Below are positions 1 through 11,300 of a DNA stretch of 64,000 nt, in pieces. How positions within the stretch are numbered: the stretch's first letter is position 1; every line of letters starts with the position of its first letter. The notes beneath the pieces are model-generated. The model did no database searches. It was not told where the DNA came from and saw nothing but the letters and a program-made list of their open reading frames with translations. Made by a program: the position numbers and the translations under genes. This stretch comes from Adiantum capillus-veneris (lineage: Eukaryota > Streptophyta > Polypodiopsida > Polypodiales > Pteridaceae): the NCBI GenBank assembly GCA_014529385.2, contig CM043945.1, positions 62,001 to 126,000 on the forward strand, read 5' to 3'.

Positions 1-762
1 TGTCGTGCCTATGTGTGCCATGCTAAATGATACATTCATTTCACATGAAAAAGTGATCTTTTCTTGAAGCTCTTGGTGGAGGAGGCCTTCATTTAGTGGG
101 AATTCTGGCTATCCAATGTCGAAATCATGGCTCAAAGAGTAAAGGGGTAGTAAATGCATGGTGGAAAAGATCCCTTGCTTGGGGATGTGGGAACAAGGCC
201 CTGAAATAACTAAATAATGGAGGGTGAAATAAGCTTGCACATGCAATGATAGAGGATTGACGAGCGGAGCAAAGATGCGTACTATATGGCAAAAAGGGAT
301 ATAATTGGCAATGCTCCAAGCAATGCTTCTAAGATGGTGACAAGGCCTACAAGGTTTGCAAGTTGCAGTCGGTGAGTGAGAGCCTCAATCGTTTGGCCAA
401 CAGAAGTGTGATTGATGGCGGGCATGTTGAGGTGCAGGTGGACGAATTCACTAGGGAGACCAGTCAGGGCATGTCTAAAATATAGACTGGGAAGTAGAGT
501 GAGCTGTGGGCAATTTTGTCAAACTTGAACACAATGGTCATTCAGAGGAGGGATCCAAATATACTTCACTTATTTTTTTGAGGTTCGTGTTTGAAGTCTG
601 CACCAACAACGTGACTGAGCACTTGTTTGAGGTCCATGCTTGTTCCTTGTTGTCTCCTATATCTGGGAGTTTCCCACGTGTAGCAAAGGAAAAATAATCT
701 TCTTTTTGGTGGTTGATCAATAATGCCCCCCCCCCCCCCCCCCCCAACACACACACACCAAT

Positions 763-800
<38 letters not shown>

Positions 801-1116
801 TATCTTTAAGTTGCTGCAAGCCTACATAAAAGAAAAAATTCAAAAAGCTAAAGCTTGCTCAATGGAGGGTCATCCAAGGTCAAAATCTTCCAATGCTGGG
901 CTCAATAGAAAGGTCTTACTGATGGCTTTCCACAAACACAAAAAGTCACACTTCAAGGAATATCTTTCACAAAGAGTAATTGGAGATTTAAAATCGTACA
1001 AAAGCTAGGCTAAATGTGAGGGCTAAATGAAATGAAGTTTATTAATCAATTAATTGGGTAAGGAGAGGGATTCCCCAATCAGTCTAGCATGGAATATGTT
1101 GCCTAGAGTGCTAGAT
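1..1116 (-). repeat. Internal region of family A LTR element (partial)
   Basis: Noncoding internal sequence of a small non-autonomous LTR retrotransposon, read on the minus strand and cut by the window edge. It is the reverse complement of 38.2-39.2 kb and 40.2-41.3 kb, including a shared poly-C/(CA)n tract. No open frame of credible length or motif exists, so any enzymes would have to come from another element. The right end joins the LTR directly, with no primer-binding site between them. Confidence 0.75.
726..798. repeat. Poly-C (20 nt) plus (CA)n microsatellite
   Basis: A run of 20 C is followed by two CA-dinucleotide tracts. The inverted paralog at 40,498-40,588 carries the complementary (GT)n and a run of 26 G, so the compound microsatellite belongs to the element and its length has drifted. 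Frames crossing it that read as Cys-Val or Gly runs are artefacts. Confidence 0.95.
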
Positions 1117-1450
1117 TGTTGGGTTAGTTGTGGAAGCGTACTTCCTAATCTCTAATGGTTAGCACTAGGCTATGGAGGGTGAAGCCTTATATTAATAGGG
1201 TTAGAACTAGAGTTATGGAGATTAGGATTATGCTATGCCAAAAACAAGAGAGAGAGTATAGACACAATGATAATGCTCAAAGTGTAAAGATTAATTAGAA
1301 AATAGCCTCTAATATAGGCTTGGTAGTCTACATCCATTGGGGCTAGAGAGGTTGCATCATTTTCCTATTGGACCAAGTCATCATTTCATCCATCCTAGTA
1401 GACAAGGGGTGTTTCCCATGTGGTTCCACAAGTGTGAGCTTACCCTTACA
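1117..1450 (-). repeat. Family A LTR
   Basis: An LTR of 334 bp. In element sense it opens TGTAAGGGTAAG and closes CTAACCCAACA, giving TG...CA ends. On its plus-strand right side lies the complement of a polypurine tract (AGAAGGAAAT), marking it as a 3' LTR of a minus-strand element. Its other end abuts internal sequence rather than a primer-binding site, the same junction seen at 2,290 and 40,193. Confidence 0.8.
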
Positions 1451-2289
1451 ATTTCCTTCTTAAGCCAACGCTTGGGGAAAATACAAATGGTTTTGTTTTT
1501 GTCATATAACACTCCTAGGTTTATAGGATTCAACTACCCTGATCCAGTTGGTTCTCACTGGATTTAACACACATGGTTCTCAAGTAGATACATCATGGCA
1601 ATTCTCACCAGAGTTAGTAACCATGGTTTAATGTCTCATGATACATCATAGCGATTTTCTACTAGATTAATCGTTACGGCTCACAAGTGAAACTTAAGAT
1701 AGGTTATGTAATGACCTAGGGTAATAAAAAAATTTCATTCATAGGTTTTTAATTTGAAGGGTGTTCCTCGTTTCCCTTTCACCATCTTTGTCTTGATCTT
1801 TGCTTTCATGTCGTGAGCTTTATTGTGTGTCGATGTTTTCTTCATAATTTTCATGTTGATGTAGATCTTGACCTTCATTGATGTTGCTGGTCCGGTTTGT
1901 AGAGGATGCAAACTTTGTGGCCGATGACGTAAAGTAAACCTACATGTCAGATGTGATGCTTGTATACACACACACACACACACAAATCTCTTTGAGTTGC
2001 TGCAAGCCTACATAAAAGAAAAATTTCAAAAAGCAAAAGCTTGCTCAATGGTCCCAGGTCAAAATATTCCAATGTTGGGCTCGATAGAAAGGTCTTATTG
2101 ATGGCTTTCCACAAACGCAAGTAACACTTCAAGAAAGATCTTACACAAAGAGTAATTGGAGATTTAGAATCATGCAAAATCTAGGCTAGATGTGAGGGCT
2201 AAATGATATGTTTATTAATCGATTAATTGGGTAAGGAGAGGAATTCCCCAATCAATCCAGAATGGAATATGTTGCCTAGAGTGCGAGAT
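1451..2289 (-). repeat. Shortened internal region of family A element
   Basis: Internal sequence between two LTRs, 839 bp against about 1.8 kb in the 40.2-41.97 kb copy. The missing part appears lost between two CA-rich sites: the segment ending near 1,965 runs straight into the (CA)n at 1,965-1,984, whereas full copies carry about 1 kb between these points. The polypurine tract complement is at the left end. No coding capacity is visible. Confidence 0.7.
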
Positions 2290-2610
2290 TGTTGGGTTAG
2301 TTGTGGAAGCGTACTCCCTATTCACCAATGGTTAGCACTAGGCTATGGAGGGTGAAGCCTTATATTATCCATGGTGTTAGGGTTAGAGATCTGGAGATTA
2401 GGATTATGCTATGCCAAAAATAAGAGAGAGAGTATAGACACAATGATAATGCTCAAAGTGTAAAGATTAATTAGAAAATAGCCTCTAATATAGGCTTGGT
2501 AGTTTACATTAATTGGCTAGAGAGGTTGCATCATTTTGCTATTGGAACTAGTCATCATTTCATCCATCCTAGTAGTCATGTGGTTCCATAAGTGCGGGCT
2601 TACCCTTACA
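2290..2610 (-). repeat. Family A LTR
   Basis: An LTR of 321 bp, close in sequence to 1,117-1,450. It is followed at 2,611 by the complement of the polypurine tract AAGGGGGAAAT, the clearest PPT in this family. The left side again lacks a primer-binding site and fuses to internal DNA. Confidence 0.8.
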
Positions 2611-3546
2611 ATTTCCCCCTTAAGCCAACACTTGGGAAAAAATACAAATGGTTTTGTGTTTGTCATACAACACTCCTAGGTTTATAGGATTCAACTACCC
2701 TAATTCAACATGTTGGTTCTCACAGGAGTTAACACTCATGGTTCTTAACTAGATACATAATGGAAATTCTCACCGGAGTCAGTAACCATGGTTCAATGTC
2801 TCATGATACATCATAGCGGTTCTCTACTAGATTCATCGTTATGGCTCACAAGTGAGACTTAAAATAGGTTCTCTAATGATCTAGGGTGATACTAAAATTT
2901 CATTCATGGGTCTTTAATTTGAAGGGTTTTCCTTGTTTTCCCTTTCACCATCTTTGTTTTCATGTCGTGAGCTTTGTTGTGTGTCGATGTTTTCTTCATA
3001 ATTTTCATGTTGATGTAGATCTTGACCTTCATTGATGTTGTTGGTCCAGTTTGTAGAGGATGCAAACTTTGTGGCCGATGACGTAAAGTAAACCTACATG
3101 TCAGATGTGATGCTTGTATGTGTGCTCATGGGTGGTCTTACCATACACGTATTCTGCAGGTAGTGTCTGGAACCCCTGTGCCTAGGTGCACTTGTGTTGA
3201 ATACATAGTGTTTATTTTGAGAAAAGTTCTAAAAAGTTTGATACATACAAGTGCTTGGTGTCATGCCTATGTGTTCCATGCTAAATGATACATTCATTTC
3301 ACATGCAAAAGTGATCTTGTCTTGAAGCTTTTGGTGAGGAGGAATATGTTTCCTAGAGTGCTAGATTGTTAAGCCAGTGCAAGAAGAACAATGCTAAATA
3401 CGAGTTCCTCTTTACCTAATCACCAAAGGATAGTGGAGCCAACTCGTGCCCAAGTGGTGATTAGGAACTGGGATTATTAATCTAAAGCAAATAGAGATTA
3501 AATGAGCAATAGGCTTAGGTAAAAAACCATCAGCTCTGATACCACT
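2611..3546 (-). repeat. Internal region of family A element with intact PBS end
   Basis: Internal region of 936 bp between LTRs at 2,290-2,610 and 3,547-3,891. It retains PPT, 5' leader and PBS but has lost the middle part carrying the poly-C/(CA)n tract (join near 3,340). It is the only copy in this chain with the leader and PBS. No protein is encoded. Confidence 0.7.
3533..3544 (-). promoter_or_regulatory. Primer-binding site (initiator Met-tRNA)
   Basis: The minus strand reads TGGTATCAGAGC, complementary to the 3' end of plant initiator Met-tRNA, two bases inside the 5' LTR boundary at 3,547. This fixes element orientation as minus and the 3,547-3,891 LTR as the 5' LTR. Confidence 0.9.
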
Positions 3547-3891
3547 TGTAGGGTTAGTTGTAGAAACGGACTCCCTAATCACCTATGGTTAGCACTAGGC
3601 TATGGAGGTGAAGCCTTAGCTTAGCCATGGTGTTAGGGTTAGGGTTAGGCTTAGAGGAATGAAGATTAGGATTATGCTATGCCAAAAATAAGAGAGAGAT
3701 TATAGATATAATGATAATGCTCAAAGTGTAAAGATTAATAAGAAAATAGCCTCTAATATAGTCTTGGTATTTTACATCCATTGGATAGAGAGGCTGAATC
3801 CTTTTCTATTGGACCAAGTCATCATTTCATCCATCCTAGTAGACAAAGGGTGTTTCCCATGTGGTTCCACAAATGTGGTCTTACCCTAACA
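3547..3891 (-). repeat. Family A 5' LTR
   Basis: A 345-bp LTR beside the PBS. In element sense it begins TGTTAGGGTAAG and ends CTAACCCTACA. It contains a short CT/GA tract and a CCCTAACCCTAAC stretch that merely resembles telomere repeats. The flank beyond 3,891 (GGATCCCCTTGGCGACAG, then GA repeats) recurs at 18,124 and, inverted, just left of 37,637. Confidence 0.85.
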
Positions 3892-3909
3892 ATGGATCCC
3901 CTTGGCGAC

Positions 3910-3984
<75 letters not shown>

Positions 3985-5705
3985 ATCTCCCCTTCAAACC
4001 CTCCTTCTCAGCTTTATGGCCAGAATGTGAGGGCTCTATCAGGTACCCCCAGTTGCACTTCCTTCCCGCCAACTACACCGTGATTCTGGACATCCCTCCC
4101 ACTTGAGACCGACATCAAGACAAGGCTCCTCTTCCTCTTTGATGCCAACTCAAGGGGGTGTTATCATTCACTTTTGTCATTTGGGTCCCTTAACCCGGAA
4201 ACACCTTTCCTCATTGGTTCCACTTACCACCATTGGAAGTTATCAGACTTGTTGGAAGCAAGGAGGGAGATCAATTTCTTAAAACAATTAAACAGTTGCT
4301 CACAGACATCACCATCAACCCGTCAACCTCTTTCCCCAATTTCCAAGTGGGTGTAAGAACATGGAAGAAAAGATGTAGACTTAATTAAAGAGTACACAGC
4401 AAACACATTATAGCTTAAGAGAGGGGAGATGAAAAATTGAGAGCGTCTACACAAAAAATGACTTAAATCATAGCCCCAAACTCCATAGGACCTCTCTTGT
4501 GGAGTTGGTATTTGATATTTTTATTTATTATTGGTGCCACAATTGGAGGCCCCTCTTTTACACTTTAGTTCCACTTTATTTATGAGTGGTACACACTACT
4601 TATTGCATGACCCTCTTAGGGTGGGTCCTCATTGTCCTATTTACAAAGGAGCCATAGTACCCTATTTCTAAAATATTGTGCTAGGATAAAATGACTGAGA
4701 GAATTATTATTTGCCGGTGCCTCCTCGTCAACTCCAAGAGTTCCAATCTACAAACCAACATGCACTCAGTGTTAGTAAAATTCAAATAGACATCACATAT
4801 TTAAACAATAAACCAGCTATTACAATTGAAGTTAAGCACATGCAATAGGAGGGTGCCCAGTGTCGTAACAAGACTAAATTATAACATCAACCTTCCAGGG
4901 TCAACTGGTGGGAGTTCACTAATTCACCCTTGGTTCAAGGTCACTGATACTTTTTTCACGGTTAAGACCGAGCACAACCGTAAGTGCATTCCCCTAACAT
5001 GAGTGGAACTTCTGGCTACACAAATCCCTCGTTCCCAAGTCTATTTCCTGCTCCGTGGATGGGATTCCCTTTCCCCATACTTGACTCAGCTTACTGGACA
5101 ACATAAAATTGGGTTCAATTTTTGAGCCACAAATTAACCCTCTAGAATCCATCTACCCATCGAACCGTTTGATAAATGTTTTTTTTTTTTAAAGGTAGTA
5201 CTATGATACTAGAACCCAATATTTCAGTCATGTTGATCAAAGAATACATTTCCAGCAATTGGAAGCAGCATGCAAACTATTGCATACCCTTGAAAATGTG
5301 CATTTATCAGGTCTCTCTCACCTTTTTATCCTTTTAAATCCTTTTATTTCCTTCCTCCTTCAGTAATACTAAATACATCTAGTTATTTCTTTCAAGTGAT
5401 CACATATACCTTCCCAGGAATATCCCGATCCTCGTCCCAAGACTCGGGTATCCTATCTCCTTTACCACGTGTTGAGACGGCAGCTTCAGACAATTTTCAT
5501 TTGGTTCTTTTGTTTGGGAAAGGCCTTTAAAACAATCTTCTTTAGGTTACTTTTTAAAAAGATGTCTGAGAAGTAGAGCATTGTCCAGTGAATGTGGACG
5601 AGTGCGGGATAGCCCATTTAGGTTCCTAGTCTTTCCAAGGTTCATTTTTTACGAAACAATTTTTGAAAAAAAGTGTTCTGTAATTAATCACACTCCCTTC
5701 CTTAT
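3892..5705. repeat. Noncoding duplicated block, copy 1
   Basis: This stretch matches 18,124-20,095 in the same orientation along nearly its whole length, with small indels, and opens with (GA)n at 3,911-3,979. Short open frames of up to 100 residues come from the GA tract or carry no motif. I see no gene, LTR boundary or RNA. Similarity stops near 5,705, where copy 2 runs into organelle-like sequence. It is either an older unrecognised transposon or part of a segmental duplication. Confidence 0.7.
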
Positions 5706-6404
5706 TTGACTCATAATATTTTTGTAGCTAACAGGAGATTGACATTTAGTTATAGGCTCAAACTTAAGGTTGAGCCTTGCCTCCATATGCTAGTGTAGCA
5801 CTGCCATGTGAGGCTAGCCTTGTGAGCATTATTACAAAATATTATTATAAATAACAAAAAAAATTATAGATCATGAAGAATAAGGTATCCTAGCTTGAAA
5901 GATTCATAATCAAGAGGTTTTATAAATAGGCCCCTTGACATGGTATTTATTGAAGTAATGCATGGAAATGCTTAACATAGTATTTTATTGAAGCAACACA
6001 TGAGGAAACGTAATGTTCGAGGATGTATATGTGGTCATTGATCCTTTTGACATAGTATTTTTGACAAAATTTTATCTTTTTCTCGTTTGTACTCATTGAG
6101 CCTCTTGAAAGAGATGGAATTTTATCTTTTTCTTATTTGCAGTCTCATTGAGCCACTTAACATATATTTGCGATGAAATTTTAATTTTCTAAGGATGAGT
6201 TGTATAATACTTGGATATCATCTTAATATGTCAATTGGATTTTATTTTCTATCTTGGTGTTTCTTAACATCACATTCTTTTGAGGTCCCTTCAATTCTAA
6301 AATTAATTTTTGGGTATTCTAGAGTTTTTTTTAATGTTAATAAATCCAAATCTTTAACATGAATGTCTCAAAATTAATTCATTGATTTACATTGCATTTT
6401 TCAC
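5706..6404. other. No recognisable feature
   Basis: AT-rich DNA with no open frame above 60 codons, no terminal repeats and no match to other parts of the window that I can see. Confidence 0.6.
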
Positions 6405-6560
6405 ATGAAGAATATTGTAAAATACAAATTAAGTTTAGTGTCATGCTTTCAATGTCACTACAGTTGATGTATGTACCTATATTTTAAAATACAGACAACC
6501 CTATAGATATGAACTAAGGGATATATTTTAATGGAGCATAGAGTGTACTAGCAAATAGAT
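6405..6560 (+). repeat. Dispersed repeat shared with 57.8 kb
   Basis: About 155 bp nearly identical to 57,785-57,935 in the same orientation (shared core GTAAAATACAAATTAAGTTT). It is AT-rich and noncoding. I cannot assign it to a transposon class; no terminal inverted repeats are evident. Confidence 0.7.
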
Positions 6561-6654
6561 GAAGGCTCAAACTACACAAAAATACTAAGTCTAAGTAACA
6601 TTATAAAAATTGAGACTTGAATGTTCCCAAAAATCTCAAATATGTCTTTATTAC

Positions 6655-6870
6655 AATGAGTAGTGGAGTGGGTTTAATAGTGTTAAGTTGACACCGGCTC
6701 CTATTGAGCTTGCTCATAGCTCAATAATGGTTAAGCCGTAGGAAAGTCTAAAAAGACTCCATTATTAAGACCATAGTTCCTGATGGTGTCCCTCGAATCC
6801 TCTAAATAGGTATTTCCACTTGCACTATTGCAATGAACAACGCCAACCTTTCATAGATTAGAGGGGTGCA
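6655..6870 (+). repeat. Dispersed repeat shared with 33.0 kb
   Basis: About 215 bp matching 32,972-33,209 in the same orientation (shared core TAATGGTTAAGCCGTAGGAA). Noncoding. Here it leads toward the LINE-bearing CT tract; at 33 kb it leads into a gypsy LTR, so the repeat is independent of both. Confidence 0.7.
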
Positions 6871-6879
6871 TCTCTTCTT

Positions 6880-7200
6880 CGGTAGAGAAAAAGGAAACCT
6901 AAGCTCTAATCACTAACTATCTATCTCTGCACTCTCTTTATGGAGAGGTAGAGAGCAGTATGATGAGGGCAGAGACTAAAAGATAGGGTAGAGAGAGAGA
7001 GAAAAAGGAGTGTTATCTACAATTACTCTCTCTATCCTCTCTCTCTATCTTCTATGTCTACATTCTATCTAATTTTAAACCCTAATCCTAAAGCTATAAA
7101 TCTGTATTTTCCTCTACCTTTCTTTCTCTTTTTATCTCTGCTTCTCTCTTTCTCCCTCCCCCTCTCTCTATTCTCTCCCTCTCCCTCCTCTCTTTCTGTC

Positions 7201-7265
<65 letters not shown>
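6880..7265 (+). repeat. CT-rich leader and (CT)n tract before LINE 1
   Basis: Pyrimidine-rich DNA ending in about 30 CT units (7,204-7,265). Positions 6,880-7,190 are the reverse complement of 43,080-43,480, which carries no LINE. The tract ends exactly where the LINE sequence CGCATTGATG begins, as it does for the second LINE at 11,962. Confidence 0.85.
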
Positions 7266-7267
<2 letters not shown>

Positions 7268-7376
7268 CATTGATGTAAAGAAATAAATTTTCAGAGTTAT
7301 GGAAGGTGTTTTCGTAACAGCATTTCCGAAGTGAATAGGTCCAGGAAAACTGACTCCATCTCTTATTTTACATACA

Positions 7377-8336
7377 ATGTCTTCCGGCACTCGCAAGGGT
7401 TCTTCTTCTTCAACAAGGTCCACAACCATTGTGGAAAATGATCCAAAATCTCCTAAGTGTGGAGGTAGCAACACAACCACCCAACCAACAACATTGGAAA
7501 CCATGATCATGGCATACTTGGTATCATTGCAAGAGACCATAAACAAACAAGGCGAAGACTTACGAGCACTTGCAATGGAGAATGGCACATTAAGGGTACT
7601 TGTGGTTGAGATTGAGAATCTCAAGAGGACGCTTGAGATGCAAACAACACGTTTGATGAAACTTGAAGAAGAAGTGAAGAAATGTAAACGCTCTCTTGTG
7701 GACTTAAATGCTTTGAAGGAGCGGATGAGCAAAGTAGAGCATGACCATGTATTGAAAGAGGAGAAATTTAACACCATGATCCGGGATGTAGGCCACATGA
7801 AAAATGTATGCACAAACAAGTCTTGGGATGATGTATGTGGTAGCAATGTGGTTTCTAATTTCTCATTCATGCAAGATATGGTTCAAACAAAGAATGTTGA
7901 GAATGTGGATGTGGAGGAGTTGAAGGAACGGGAGCGGCGTTCCAAGAACATTGTTATTTGTGGAATTCCTAAAGAGAAGCTAGAGACACCTCCTTCTCTT
8001 GCCATTGTTATTGAAGATTTCTTCAAAACCCACTTTGGTATGTCCGGAGTTATGGTCTATGGAGCACATAGAGTGGGGAAGCAAGGAGCTCCTTGCTTGG
8101 GAGAACGGCCAATTGTATGCACCATGCCGGATGAGACCAAGCGAAAGATTATCCTTGATAATAGTTGGATCTATTTGAGGATACAAAATGTTTTGTATGT
8201 GAAGATTGCACTATTAAGCAACAAAATATGCATTGCAAGGCATATGAGGAAAAGAATAAGAAAAGCAAGGAGATCTCTCATGAAGAGAACGTGCCCAAGG
8301 AGGAGGCAAATCCCTCGAGCAAACAGGGATGCGTGA
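7377..8336 (+). CDS. LINE ORF1 protein, coiled coil plus RRM-like RNA-binding domain
   Basis: Intact 319-residue frame 111 nt into the LINE. Residues 1-45 are Ser/Thr-rich and likely disordered. Residues 50-140 form a heptad-rich coiled coil. Around residues 180-190 lies RRSKNIVICGIPKEK, typical of the RRM core of L1-type ORF1 proteins, followed by YGAHRVGK and RPIVCTMPDETKRK, then a basic C-terminus rich in Arg/Lys. Such proteins trimerise, coat the LINE RNA and act as nucleic-acid chaperones. No CCHC zinc knuckle is visible. The ATG at 7,377 was chosen because copy 2 keeps the same start. The last 172 nt overlap ORF2. The family call is confident; activity is unknown. Confidence 0.85.
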   Translation: MSSGTRKGSSSSTRSTTIVENDPKSPKCGGSNTTTQPTTLETMIMAYLVSLQETINKQGEDLRALAMENGTLRVLVVEIENLKRTLEMQTTRLMKLEEEVKKCKRSLVDLNALKERMSKVEHDHVLKEEKFNTMIRDVGHMKNVCTNKSWDDVCGSNVVSNFSFMQDMVQTKNVENVDVEELKERERRSKNIVICGIPKEKLETPPSLAIVIEDFFKTHFGMSGVMVYGAHRVGKQGAPCLGERPIVCTMPDETKRKIILDNSWIYLRIQNVLYVKIALLSNKICIARHMRKRIRKARRSLMKRTCPRRRQIPRANRDA

Positions 8337-11300
8337 TCAATGAGACCGAGTTACAATTGAAAATATGCTTTTGGAATCGTAATGGGTACCCATGCAATGC
8401 GAGGGTTGGCATTGATGAACTAACAAGCAAAGGACATGTTGTACTTCTTGTTGAAACTTGGGAGCATGATACACAAAGAATTAACGGCTTGGACAATTAC
8501 AATGTACATTCATTGATGTTGTCAAAGAATCTTAAGCAACGAAGATGACAAAAAGGGATAGCATGTATGGTTAAGAAAGGATTGAAAGATTTTGTATCAA
8601 TTGTGAAAGATGAAAAGTACAAACATTATGTATGGCTGATAATTATGACACCAAAAAGAACACCCATTTTTGTAGCCGGTTGCTACATTCCTCATCATGA
8701 TTCCCCCTTTTATGCTTGCATGGATAGAGATCATTCATTTTTTGATTTAGAAGAGGACATTGCTTATTTCAAACGTGAAGCTGATGTTATTGTATTTGGG
8801 GATATGAATGCTCGCACAAAAACATTGCAACATGATAATCAACAATTTGATATGCCATACATTTCAAGGTAGTTCGAGGAAGTTCACTTGTATGATCGTT
8901 CTTCAATGAATAAGAAAGAGCCAGATCACTATGGAAAGTTACTTTTACACATGTGTAATAGCACGGGTATGCCCATTGCCAATGTTGTATCTTTGTGGAA
9001 TAGAACCAATGGATTTACATGCAGGAGACATAATGGGGATAGTGTGATTGACTATATGCTACTCTCCGAAGGCATCATATGTATCGCATAAAGAGTTCTA
9101 TGTTTGGCCAATTGACCCCAAAATCTGACCATCGCACCTTATGTATTGACCCTTCATGTGGAGAAGCAACTAAGCATGATAATCTCAGCCAGAGGAAAGA
9201 GAAATTATCACTATGTATGAATTTCAAACGGGCACCAATGTACATTGAAATGGTTGAGCAAAAATTATGGATGAAGAAGCTTCATTATGATGCACCATTG
9301 GAAACTAAATGGGAAGCTTTCAAGAAAGTTATTTATTCTTGTTCCAAAGAATTCTTTGATATAAAGCATCTCCATGGTATCAACAAAGATAGATCACGCA
9401 AAAGGTGGTTTGATAAAGACTGTCAAGATACTCAAAAGTCCTTGAAATCTTGATGCAACTATGGACAAAGACAACTATCAAAGTCATTTGCATACATACA
9501 AGGCATTGATTGAAAAGAACAGAAGAAGATGGGAAGTAAAGAAACAACTTTTTCAAGTCTAAGAGAAGGCACATGTATGTGGAAGATTTTGGAGAAACTT
9601 GAGTGGCAAGCAGGTTGAGAATTTTGGTAACTTGAGTCTTGTGGATATGTACATACATTGTAGGCAATTTATATGAGCAAACAAATGCTGAAAAAATACC
9701 ATTTTGTGGATCACTCCCATGTATGCCCTCGTTTTTTACTATTGAGGATGTATGTGGTGGGCTTGAAAAGTTGGCCACTTGCAAAGCGAGAGATCTTCAA
9801 GGTATCAAGCCGGAGACGGTCAAATGGACGGGAGATTTTACCCATGAGTGGATGTGTGATATGTTCAACCTTGCACTTCAACATGGTATGCCTTATGATT
9901 GGAGTACTAATTGGGTTAAGCCTTTGCATAAAGGAGGGGATGTAAAGAATGTAAAACACTACCGGACTATAATGATTGGGTCTCTTATGGAAAAGTTTTT
10001 TGCGTGCATAATGGAGATGAAATTGAGTGATTGGGATGAAGAGAATGACAAGCATGCAAAGGGACAAGCGGGTTTTTGTCGATGCCATAGCACCTTGATC
10101 ATCTTGTGACTCCTCGTATTCTCATGGAGGAAAGTCGGTTGAAAGGCAAGCGATTGTATTGCTGTTTTCTGGACTTTAAGAAAGCCTTTGATATGATTCC
10201 ACGTAACAATTTGTGGAGAAGGATGGAAGAACTCCAAGTGCCAAGTGATTTTATGCTTGCGGTTTCTCGAATCTATGAGAAGGTGATTTGTCAATTGTGC
10301 ATGGGAAGAGAAATTTTAAAAAAAATTGTAAGCACTATTGGGGTTAAACAAGGATGTTTGTTATCACCAACTCTCTTTGTCTATGCATCGATCAATTGGA
10401 ACAAATGGTACTTGACTTTATGCAAGAAGAAGGCATTGAAGAGGTCACTATTTGCAATGCGGTAATCATGCTTTTGTTGTATGCCGATGATGTAGTGCTT
10501 TTAGCACGCACTGTAGAAGATGCACAAAAGCTTATGGTTGTCCTTGAGAACTTTTGCTTGCATAGTGGGCTGATTGTGAATGAATCCAAAAAAAAAATTA
10601 TGCTTGTGACAACCAACCATAAGGTGAAGCCATGCATTGTGTACAACAATGAGACACTTGAAGTTGTTGAGAGCTTTAAATACCTTGGCCTTGAGATTCT
10701 GTTCAATCACAAGTGGCATGAATGTGCTATGCGTCATTTGGAAGCGGGAAAGAGAGCATATTATTCATTTGAGGACATGTGTAATGCGGGAAACATCAAG
10801 TGTTGGGTTTTCAAGAAGTATCTTTGTGATGCATTGGTGACAACGGTTCTTCTTTATGCAGTTGAAGTGTGGGGCGGGAGCATCTCAAAGTCTACTTGGA
10901 AAGAGTTTGAGAATGTACAAAAGCGTTTTCTTACAAACTTTTTCCAAGTGAAGACACAAACACCATATATATTGTCTTCCAATTGAGGTTATGGGCATGG
11001 AAAGAGTTGTGGAGTACATGATAAAGATGCGTCAAAACCCCTCACATCAACTTCCTACAATTGCATGGGAAGCAACCAAAATAGTTCAAAAGACGCATAA
11101 AAGCAAGATCTTGAGCACGGTGGATGCAAGACATAAAGAACTGGTTTTGGAGATGGGATGCATTACACTTGCTACATGATGCTTCAATTGACTCCCAAGT
11201 GAATGAAGCTTTTCTACAACGCCAATGTATTACGGTTTGGGAGAAATCCGGTGGGCTTCATACATTACACCACCCATATTGCCCCCAACTACAAAACCAT

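Noticed and set aside
7094-7870. 258-codon minus-strand frame opposite LINE ORF1
   Set aside because: Antisense shadow of ORF1 that runs into the GA tract; the sense frame has recognisable domains and the same antisense frame recurs only because the LINE recurs.
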